Origin: an uncultured Treponema sp.
GTDB taxonomy: Bacteria; Spirochaetota; Spirochaetia; Treponematales; Treponemataceae
Reading direction: 5' to 3'
Assembly (NCBI GenBank): GCA_937901865.1
Contig: CALDID010000259.1
Span: 1 to 7,072, forward strand
DNA length: 7,072 nt
Both the position numbers and the translations under genes were made by a program. Positions 1 to 5,820 of the stretch are shown here, one piece after another (positions within the stretch are counted from its first letter, which is position 1; each line of letters starts with the position of its first letter). A model generated the notes under the pieces. That model was given only the letters and a program-made list of their open reading frames with translations. It had not been told where the DNA came from and did no database searches.

Positions 1-287
1 TTTTGACCTTTTCCAGCGCAGGATTTATTCAAAAAAGTCTTTTTCACCTCTCGACAGCACGGGATTTATTCAAAAAACAATTTTTTGACCTTTTCCCGCA
101 CAGGATTTGTTCAAAAAACTTTTTTTCGAGCTTCCAACGAACTTTGGAGAACCAAAAAACAATTTCTTGAGCCTCCAAAGTACTTTGGCGACCCGAAAAA
201 TTTTTTTTTAAGCTTTCAAAGTGCTTTGGCGAGCCGAAAAAGTTGTTCTCGACCTTTCAACGCAGTTTTACGCTCAACGCAGTTGTT
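1..287. repeat. Degenerate 41-bp tandem repeat array, seven units
   Basis: Aligning on the GACC/GAGC/AAGC tetramer gives copies at 5, 45, 87, 128, 169, 210 and 251, so the spacing is 40, 42, 41, 41, 41 and 41 bp. Two subtypes are visible. Units 1-3 share GGATTTRTTC followed by an A-run. Units 4-6 carry a short inverted repeat, best in unit 5, where CCAAAGTACTTTGG (175-188) is a perfect palindrome. T-runs and A-runs flank these cores, so either strand could form a weak hairpin. Unit 7 is the most diverged and covers the last four codons and stop of the histidine kinase gene. The array probably continues beyond the left edge. There are no unique spacers, so it is not a CRISPR array. No gene is seen in 1-273. 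Function is unknown. Confidence 0.8.
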
Positions 288-1587
288 CGCCTGCGAGAGT
301 GCCAGAGGCATCGATAAACGGGCGGAGAGAGCTAAGAGAGCTTTCGATGGCAAGCGTATCGCCTTTGGTACACGTCAAAAGCGGCTTGTCGGCTTGCGGC
401 ACATTCAATCGAATCGTGAACTGCGTGCCGCTGCCCTTTTCGCTTTTCACCGTGATGTCGCCTGCGAACTCGCGCACGATTTTATACACCATCGTCATTC
501 CCAAACCCGTGCCGTTCGCTTTCGTCGTGAAATATGGCTCGAAAATATGGCTCGCGGTCTCCTCGCTCATTCCCTCCCCGTTGTCGCAAAAGCGGATTTC
601 ATACACGCCGTCTTTCACTTCGCTTTCAATGCGCATTTCTCCGCCCTTGCCGTCGCCGAACTTTTCGATAATCGCCGCAATCGCGTTCTGTTCGATGTTC
701 GCAACGACTTGCCGAAACAGTTTTTCGTCGATTAAAAGCCGTGTCGCGCCCGCGGTCAGCTTCGTTTCAAAATGAATTCCGCGGCTTTTAAGCTCGTCGA
801 TGAAGAACGTGGCGAAATGGCTCACAAGCGCGTCTGGCTCGGCAAGGACAAGCTCTGCCTTGACGGGGCGCACGGCAAAAAGGAAATCCATAATGACTTT
901 ATTGAGGTTCTCGATTTCCTCGTTCACCACGTCGAGCCGCTCTTCCATAAACTTGGGTTCAGGGAGTTTTCCGTCGCTGCTCCGTGCGCGCTTGAGGGCT
1001 TTTTGCAAGAGCTGAATGTGAATCGAAATCGCGCCTAAGGGGTTTTTGATTTCGTGCGCGACGTTTGCGGCGAGGTTCGTGAGGCTGGCGAGGCTTTCCA
1101 TACGGTGCAGCAAAATATCCTGCTTTCGCTTTTCGGTGTTGTCGTCGATTTTGACGATTGAGCCTGTAACGAGCGTTTTCTCGCCCTTTTTCTGCACGAG
1201 CGGCATAAGCGACACGGTTACGAAGCGCACCGCCGAGCTTCCGAAGAGCTGCAACGAAAATTCCTCGCTCGCATTCGCCTTGTCGTCGTCGTGGCACTTT
1301 TTGAGGAATGCCGCAATGCTTTCGTCAGCGATGAGTTCCCACACGCTCTTTTTGTCTTTTGCACTGGTGAACGGAACGTAGCGTTCTGCCGCCTTGTTGG
1401 TCAAAAGCACGCTCCATTCTTTGTCGAGGATAATGATACCTGTGGAAATGGATTCCAAAATCGAAGCAAACTTGTCGTTTTCGTCGTTGAGTGCGTCTAA
1501 AATGCGCTCTATCTGCTCATCAGAGAGCTTTGAAATCTTCTCCGATGCCCGTTTCATAAATCGTTTCATACTGCTTATTATACTCAC
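274..1587 (-). CDS. Soluble PAS-domain sensor histidine kinase (AtoS/NtrB-like)
   Basis: The product autophosphorylates on histidine and would pass the phosphate to a response regulator. At 437 residues it has an N-terminal helical stretch (about 10-38), a PAS domain (about 38-150, with GIIILDKEWSVLLTN) and a HisKA domain with the H-box NVAHEIKNPLGAI, putting the phospho-acceptor at His178. The HATPase_c domain has N-box Asn301 (EQNAIAAI), G1 DNGEGM (335-340), F-box FEPYFTTK (349-356) and G2 GTGLGM (359-364). No membrane segment or signal peptide is visible, so it should sense a cytoplasmic signal. The tail after about residue 396 is longer than usual and its last codons lie in the repeat array. 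The GTG start (1587) has no Shine-Dalgarno sequence; the ATGs at 1569 (Met7) and 1557 (Met11) are equally plausible. No response regulator is present in the window. The family call is firm; the signal is unknown. Confidence 0.93.
   Translation of the reverse strand: MSIISSMKRFMKRASEKISKLSDEQIERILDALNDENDKFASILESISTGIIILDKEWSVLLTNKAAERYVPFTSAKDKKSVWELIADESIAAFLKKCHDDDKANASEEFSLQLFGSSAVRFVTVSLMPLVQKKGEKTLVTGSIVKIDDNTEKRKQDILLHRMESLASLTNLAANVAHEIKNPLGAISIHIQLLQKALKRARSSDGKLPEPKFMEERLDVVNEEIENLNKVIMDFLFAVRPVKAELVLAEPDALVSHFATFFIDELKSRGIHFETKLTAGATRLLIDEKLFRQVVANIEQNAIAAIIEKFGDGKGGEMRIESEVKDGVYEIRFCDNGEGMSEETASHIFEPYFTTKANGTGLGMTMVYKIVREFAGDITVKSEKGSGTQFTIRLNVPQADKPLLTCTKGDTLAIESSLSSLRPFIDASGTLAGEQLR
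1577..1582 (-). promoter_or_regulatory. Possible -10 box (TATAAT) for the histidine kinase
   Basis: The minus strand has a perfect TATAAT here, seven bases before the ATG at 1569-1567. Transcription would then begin at or next to that ATG, giving a leaderless or nearly leaderless message, and the GTG at 1587 would not be the start. No TTGACA-like -35 is present; a T-rich stretch from the terminator occupies that position. It is a short motif in AT-rich DNA and could be chance. Confidence 0.25.
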
Positions 1588-1596
1588 TATCGCAAA

Positions 1597-1631
1597 TAAA
1601 AAAAAGCCTATACCCGACGAGCATAGGCTTA
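1597..1631 (-). terminator. Rho-independent terminator after the fructokinase gene
   Basis: On the minus strand an 8-bp perfect stem, AAGCCTAT (1630-1623) pairing with ATAGGCTT (1611-1604), encloses an 11-base loop. The T-run at 1605-1598 follows directly, overlapping the stem end. It begins about 20 bases after the fructokinase stop codon, so it should close the sugar-metabolism transcript. The kinase start lies only about 10 bases beyond the T-run, so the kinase needs its own promoter or read-through. Confidence 0.9.
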
Positions 1632-1651
1632 AAGTGCTATCTTGATTTTAT

Positions 1652-2635
1652 TTACGCATTGTGCGCCTTGATGAACTCTTCCACTTCAGAAAGAGTCGGG
1701 AGGGCAGGAATTGCGCCGCGACGAGTTACGCAGATTGACGCGACCGAGTTTGCAAAAGTCAAGTCTGCCTCGATTGCGCTTTTGTCGAAATCAAGCGGAT
1801 TTTCGCGACGGGTCAAGCGATACAAAAGCCCGCCCGTGAAGCTGTCGCCTGCGCCCGTGGTGTCCGCGACCTTCACCGACGGAACGCCGATTGTGCCAGA
1901 AAAGACCTCGCCCGCCTTGTTCTTTGCGCGATAATACACGCCCTTGCTTCCCAGCGTTACCAGCACGAGCGAAACACCTCTCTCCATAATCTCCTTTGCG
2001 CCGTCCTCTGCGCTCACATCGCCGAAAAGAAGCGCGAGTTCCTCATCGCTCACCTTCACCAAATCCGCGTACACAAACAGGCTCTTCATCAAGTCAATCG
2101 CGTCCGCTCTGCCCTTCCACAAAGCAGCGCGATAATTCGGGTCGTACGAAATGAACGCGCCCGCCTTTTTTGCCGCCTCAATCGCCGCAAGAGTCGCCTC
2201 TTTTGCAGGACTGTCGGTCAATGAAAGAGAACCGCAATGGAAAATGCGCGTATTTTTGAGCATATCATAATCAAGGTCGTCAGGAGAAATCTGCGTATCT
2301 GCGCCGGGATTGCGGCAGAAGCTGAAATGACGCTCGCCGTTTGCGTCAAGGCTCACGAACGCCAATGTCGTGTGCTGCTTGTCGGTGTAACGCATTGCGC
2401 TCGTGTCCACGCCGATATTCTGCAACACCGCGCGCACGTCCTCGCCGAAGCTGTCGCGCCCCGTCATTCCGATGAACGCGCTCTTTCCGCCGAGCTTCGC
2501 CACCGCGCTCACGCAGTTCGCAGGCGCACCGCCGGGATTTTCCTCAAACAAATTCTTTCCGTCAGCGTTCTTTCCTGCAAATGTGAAATCAATCAAAATC
2601 TCACCCAACGCAACCACATCTTTCTTTTCAGCCAT
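1652..2635 (-). CDS. Fructokinase, PfkB/ribokinase family
   Basis: The enzyme transfers phosphate from ATP to a sugar in the cytoplasm; fructose to fructose 6-phosphate is the most likely reaction. The 327 residues match the usual PfkB length. N-terminal motifs are VVALGEILIDF (7-17) and the substrate-binding signature GGAPANCVSAVAKLGG (35-50). YDPNYR (164-169) is typical of bacterial fructokinases, and the C-terminal signature DTTGAGDSFTGG (258-269) carries the catalytic base Asp264 and the anion hole. The ATG at 2635 is preceded by GGAGG (2647-2643) with 7-base spacing, and that site lies in the last codons of the upstream gene. Only 2 bp separate the upstream stop from this start, so translation is probably coupled. 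It sits in one unit with the GH65-mutase gene and, further upstream, amylosucrase, which releases fructose; this supports fructose over other PfkB substrates. A terminator follows. Confidence 0.92.
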   Translation of the reverse strand: MAEKKDVVALGEILIDFTFAGKNADGKNLFEENPGGAPANCVSAVAKLGGKSAFIGMTGRDSFGEDVRAVLQNIGVDTSAMRYTDKQHTTLAFVSLDANGERHFSFCRNPGADTQISPDDLDYDMLKNTRIFHCGSLSLTDSPAKEATLAAIEAAKKAGAFISYDPNYRAALWKGRADAIDLMKSLFVYADLVKVSDEELALLFGDVSAEDGAKEIMERGVSLVLVTLGSKGVYYRAKNKAGEVFSGTIGVPSVKVADTTGAGDSFTGGLLYRLTRRENPLDFDKSAIEADLTFANSVASICVTRRGAIPALPTLSEVEEFIKAHNA

Positions 2636-2637
2636 TT

Positions 2638-5586
2638 TTATGCCTCCAACAATGACTTTATCTTTTCGTATTTTAGTTCCGCCGTAGAGCCTAACACCAA
2701 ATCCGCGCCTGTAAGCTCCGCCGCCTTGCCGATTCCAACCGCCGTAATGCCGCCTTTTTTAATCGCGTCGATTCCGCTCTGTGCGTCTTCCACCGCCACG
2801 CAATCCGCATACCACACACCTGCATTCTCCGCCGCCTGCAAGAACAAATCTGGCTCAGGCTTGGCTTTTTGAATGCTCGCCGCGTCCGCCATTGCGTCGA
2901 AACTCTCGGCAAGACCGAGCTTTTCAAGGATAGTAGGCGCGTTCTTGCTCGAAGATGCCAGCGACACCTTTACGCCGTGCGCCTTCAACTCGGCGATAAA
3001 CTCCTTTATGCCCGAAAGAATATCCGCCTCCGACAGCGTTTCAAGCAATTCCTTGTAGCGTTCGTTCTTTTCGGTGCACGTCGCCTTTTTCTTCTCGTCG
3101 CTCCATTCCACACCGTTTTCCTTCAGGATAACCTCAAGCGATTCCTCGCGCGAAATGCCCAAGAGCTTCTTGTTCATCTCAAGGTCGAATCTCAAGCCCT
3201 CGCGGTCAGCCATCTCTTTCCACGCCTTGTAGTGAAGCGGCGCAGTGTTCGTCAAAACGCCGTCGAGGTCGAACAGCACAGCTTTCAGCTGCTTTTTCAA
3301 GCTAAACGATTTTGCCTCGCCCGCCTTGAGCGATACCTTTTCATTTCGGTGATAGAACTCCAGCGCACTGCCCGACTTGAGCGTATACGCCGCGTTGTCC
3401 GCCGTAATCTTCACGCCGAGCACACAGCCCTTGAGAGACAGATTGAACTCCAAATCCTTCCAGCCGCGCGGGAGCTTCGGGTCAAAGCTGTATTCTCCGC
3501 CGTAATCCTCAAAGCCTGCAAAGCCGTAGACCACGCTCATCCAGCTTCCTGCCATACACGCCGTATGAATTCCGTCGCGGCTGTTGCCGTTCACGTCGTC
3601 TATATCCATTCTAACGGTCTTGTTAAAATAATCAAGAGCTTTTTCGCCGTCGCCCGTTTTCGCCGCCATTATGCTCATAATGCAGTGCGACAGCGACGAA
3701 TCGCCCGTGGTGTATCGCTCATAGAACGCATAGTTGCGGATTTTCTCGGCAAGGGAGAAGCGGCGCGAAAGCAAGAACTGCGCTAAGACCAAATCGGGCT
3801 GCTTCAAGACACGGTGCCGATAGATGACAAGCGGGTGATAATGCAAAAGAAGCGGATAGTTTTCGCGCGGTGTGTGCTCAAAATCCCACTCGGCTTTGTT
3901 CATAAAACTATCGTCCTGCGGATAAACGCCCGCGTCTTTGTCAAACGGGATATACATATTCTCGGCGATGTGCTTCCATTCATCTTTCTCCGCCTCACTC
4001 GCGGCTGTCCCCGAACGCTTTGCTGCAATCTCCAGCGTTTCCCTTACCATAAGATTGGTGAACGCATTATTGTTGACGATTGCCGTGTATTCGTCAGGTC
4101 CTGTTACATCGTCAATGCAAAATTTGCCCGTGCGCTCGTTGAAATGCCCCAGAGAAGCATACATTCGCGCGCTCTCGGCACACATTTCCTGAACTGCCTT
4201 CGTGTCAAAGCCCTCGGCTGTGTTGAGATAGCGGTTGAGCGCAAAGATAATATCCGCGTTGATGTGATATTGCGCCGTGCCTGCGGGGAAATACGCGCTC
4301 GTTTCCTCTCCGCTAATCGTGCGCCACGGATAAAGCGCGCCTTTCAGTGCCATCACTTTCGCCCGCTCGCGTGCATTCGGCAAGATACTCGCGCGGTATT
4401 CCAAGAGCTTTTTCGCGATGTCTGGCGCAGTGTAAGTGAACACAGGACACACATAGCTTTCGGTATCCCAGAAATAATGCCCCTCGTAGCCCTCGCTCGT
4501 CAGCCCTTTCGCCGCAATCGACGTTTTTCCGTTTCTGCCCGCGCTCTGCAAAAGATGGAACAGATTAAAGCGCAATGCCTCTTCCACCGAGCTTTGATTC
4601 TCCGCCGTGTTCTCTTCCTCAATGTGAATGTCCGCGACACTCCAGAACTCGTCGAGATATTTTTTCTGCGCACAGAGTGCGTTTTCAAAACCTTCATCTG
4701 CAAATGCTGTACAGGAACACAGTGCCTTTTGCTGTAAATCTTTAGCACTTATTTCATTCGCCCTGCAATGCTCTAATGAAACGTATTTCGTCAGCGTGAA
4801 GCTCTTTCCTGCTTCAAGCGTGAAGTCCTGATACACCGCAGGGATTTCCTCAACATCGGGAAAAGCCGAAGATTCACCGCCGAACGCTGTTTTCGTGCCG
4901 TCCACTTCTAGCGTGTTCACAACATAGCCCGAAAGCAAGAGATGTGAGTTTTCGGTATGCGCATTGAACGCAAGAGAGCCAGTGCCGTCCTCGTTTGTGT
5001 CGTCAATCAAAACATCGTCGATAATAAGCGGCGTGTGCTTGAACTTTGCGCCGACTCGCGGGTCGTCTTCTGCAAGGATATTGCCGCTCGTCGTGTCAAT
5101 CGCACTAGCAAGAGCAATGCTCGCCGCGTCCCTTCCCGTGTTCTCCACCGTGTAGCGAATCGCCACGCACGACGGATTGACGAACGAAGCCAGACGCTCG
5201 CTTTCTAAGCGCACCGCAGAGCCGTTTTTCCCCTTCCACGCCGTTATTCTCTTCATCACGCCGCGAGAAGTGTCCAGCGTGAGCGAAAACGCACTGATGT
5301 CGCCGTCCAAGCCGAATCGCTCGCCGTCCACGCTCATTTCAATGCGCTTTACGTCGGGCAAATTCAAAATCGTTTCGTGGTTCTTTGCGTAGCCAAACGC
5401 AACCTCGCCGTATTGAATCGGCTCGGTATCGTAAAAGCCGTTGATATATGTGCCTTTGTGCGATGACAGCGCCTTTTCTTCCGTGTCGCCGCGAAGCCCG
5501 ATATTTCCATTGCCCACCGTAAAAAGAGTTTCGTTCCGCTCTGTTTCTTTGCCGCCGAATTTATCTGTGGCGAACGCCTCTGTCAT
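2638..5586 (-). CDS. Fusion: GH65 disaccharide phosphorylase + beta-phosphoglucomutase
   Basis: A single uninterrupted 982-residue frame carries two enzymes. Residues 1 to about 763 are a GH65 phosphorylase: N-terminal beta-sandwich with ETLFTVGNGNIGLRG (19-33), the (alpha/alpha)6 barrel with GYEGHYFWDTE (366-376), GPDEY (496-500, general acid Glu499), KQPDLVLAQFLL (595-606), TTGDSSLSH (626-634) and GIHTACMAGSW (672-682), then a short C-terminal sheet domain. GH65 enzymes invert, giving beta-glucose 1-phosphate from maltose, trehalose, kojibiose, nigerose or related glucosides. Residues about 767-982 are a HAD-family beta-phosphoglucomutase: FDLDGVLTNTAPLH with Asp773 and Asp775, GISREESLEVIL (810-821, Arg813), SLASSS (875-880), KAKPEPD (Lys909) and EDAQSGIDAI (Glu933, Asp934). 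It would turn the beta-glucose 1-phosphate into glucose 6-phosphate. The linker is almost absent. The ATG has AGGAGGA five bases upstream. The GH65 substrate cannot be read from sequence alone. Confidence 0.94.
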   Translation of the reverse strand: MTEAFATDKFGGKETERNETLFTVGNGNIGLRGDTEEKALSSHKGTYINGFYDTEPIQYGEVAFGYAKNHETILNLPDVKRIEMSVDGERFGLDGDISAFSLTLDTSRGVMKRITAWKGKNGSAVRLESERLASFVNPSCVAIRYTVENTGRDAASIALASAIDTTSGNILAEDDPRVGAKFKHTPLIIDDVLIDDTNEDGTGSLAFNAHTENSHLLLSGYVVNTLEVDGTKTAFGGESSAFPDVEEIPAVYQDFTLEAGKSFTLTKYVSLEHCRANEISAKDLQQKALCSCTAFADEGFENALCAQKKYLDEFWSVADIHIEEENTAENQSSVEEALRFNLFHLLQSAGRNGKTSIAAKGLTSEGYEGHYFWDTESYVCPVFTYTAPDIAKKLLEYRASILPNARERAKVMALKGALYPWRTISGEETSAYFPAGTAQYHINADIIFALNRYLNTAEGFDTKAVQEMCAESARMYASLGHFNERTGKFCIDDVTGPDEYTAIVNNNAFTNLMVRETLEIAAKRSGTAASEAEKDEWKHIAENMYIPFDKDAGVYPQDDSFMNKAEWDFEHTPRENYPLLLHYHPLVIYRHRVLKQPDLVLAQFLLSRRFSLAEKIRNYAFYERYTTGDSSLSHCIMSIMAAKTGDGEKALDYFNKTVRMDIDDVNGNSRDGIHTACMAGSWMSVVYGFAGFEDYGGEYSFDPKLPRGWKDLEFNLSLKGCVLGVKITADNAAYTLKSGSALEFYHRNEKVSLKAGEAKSFSLKKQLKAVLFDLDGVLTNTAPLHYKAWKEMADREGLRFDLEMNKKLLGISREESLEVILKENGVEWSDEKKKATCTEKNERYKELLETLSEADILSGIKEFIAELKAHGVKVSLASSSKNAPTILEKLGLAESFDAMADAASIQKAKPEPDLFLQAAENAGVWYADCVAVEDAQSGIDAIKKGGITAVGIGKAAELTGADLVLGSTAELKYEKIKSLLEA

Positions 5587-5590
5587 AGAT

Positions 5591-5597
5591 TCCTCCT
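5591..5597 (-). promoter_or_regulatory. Strong Shine-Dalgarno site of the GH65-mutase gene
   Basis: AGGAGGA on the minus strand lies 4-5 bases before the ATG at 5586 and fixes that start. It is only about 8 bases downstream of the last 23-bp leader repeat, separated by a T-rich stretch, so anything binding or folding in the repeats could affect ribosome access. Confidence 0.85.
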
Positions 5598-5605
5598 AAA
5601 AAAAT

Positions 5606-5697
5606 CGTACAGCATAGGGTACAAGTGTCGTACAGCATAGGGTACAGGTGCCGTACAGCATAGGGTACAGGTGCCGTACAGCGTACTGTACCGATAT
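5606..5697. repeat. Four 23-bp tandem repeats in the GH65 leader
   Basis: Copies run 5606-5628, 5629-5651, 5652-5674 and 5675-5697. Copies 2 and 3 are identical, copy 1 differs at two bases, and copy 4 diverges in its right half. Each unit holds two GTAC motifs, so GTAC recurs at 5607, 5619, 5630, 5642, 5653, 5665, 5676 and 5688, with alternating spacing of 12 and 11 bp (one extra GTAC at 5683). In copy 4, GTACAG and CTGTAC form a perfect 6-bp inverted repeat around four bases. The array ends just upstream of the Shine-Dalgarno site of the GH65-mutase gene. It could be an operator array for a DNA-binding regulator or an mRNA structure. Which of these is not known. Confidence 0.88.
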
Positions 5698-5702
5698 AGT
5701 AT

Positions 5703-5728
5703 TAACAAGGGATTTAAGTCCCTTGCTA
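5703..5728. repeat. Palindromic repeat, copy A
   Basis: The core CAAGGGATTTAAGTCCCTTG (5706-5725) forms a hairpin with a TTAA turn. It matches copy B at 5758-5783 in 22 of 26 positions including flanks, ending in CTTGCTA in both. One T-G opposition makes it a complete stem only as plus-strand RNA. No T-run follows on either strand, so it is not a canonical terminator. Confidence 0.75.
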
Positions 5729-5733
5729 TTCAT

Positions 5734-5815
5734 TAGACCTGTTCGATAATATAGTTTTGACAAGGGGCTTAAGCCCCTTGCTACAGCAAAAGTTTTTAGT
5801 TTCCGAACAGGTCTA
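5734..5815. repeat. 82-bp MITE-like element with 12-bp terminal inverted repeats
   Basis: TAGACCTGTTCG at 5734-5745 is the exact reverse complement of CGAACAGGTCTA at 5804-5815. Between them, at 5761-5780, lies the perfect 20-bp palindrome CAAGGGGCTTAAGCCCCTTG (copy B of the palindromic repeat). The element has no coding capacity and could fold into one long imperfect hairpin. No clear target-site duplication flanks it. A miniature inverted-repeat or REP-like element is the best description, but mobility is not shown. It lies six bases from the end of the amylosucrase gene. Confidence 0.7.
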
Positions 5816-5820
5816 TTTTG

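Noticed and set aside
1..287. CRISPR array
   Set aside because: Units follow each other directly, decay along their full length and have no unique spacers; no cas gene is present.
85..775. Plus-strand open frames of 216 and 184 residues, opposite the kinase and running into the repeats
   Set aside because: They are antisense to a kinase with all its motifs intact, show no recognisable domain, and the first begins inside the 41-bp repeats. The same holds for the other plus-strand frames opposite the sugar genes, such as 2237-2872, 2869-3786, 3814-4737 and 6151-6933.
3270..3290. Separate start for the beta-phosphoglucomutase at the GTG codon of Val770
   Set aside because: No Shine-Dalgarno sequence precedes it, and the frame continues unbroken from the GH65 domain with only a few residues between the domains.
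5706..5780. The two palindromes as rho-independent terminators of the amylosucrase gene
   Set aside because: Stems are good but neither is followed by a T-run on either strand.
5734..5815. Insertion sequence
   Set aside because: Only 82 bp, no transposase and no clear target-site duplication, so MITE-like is the most that can be said.
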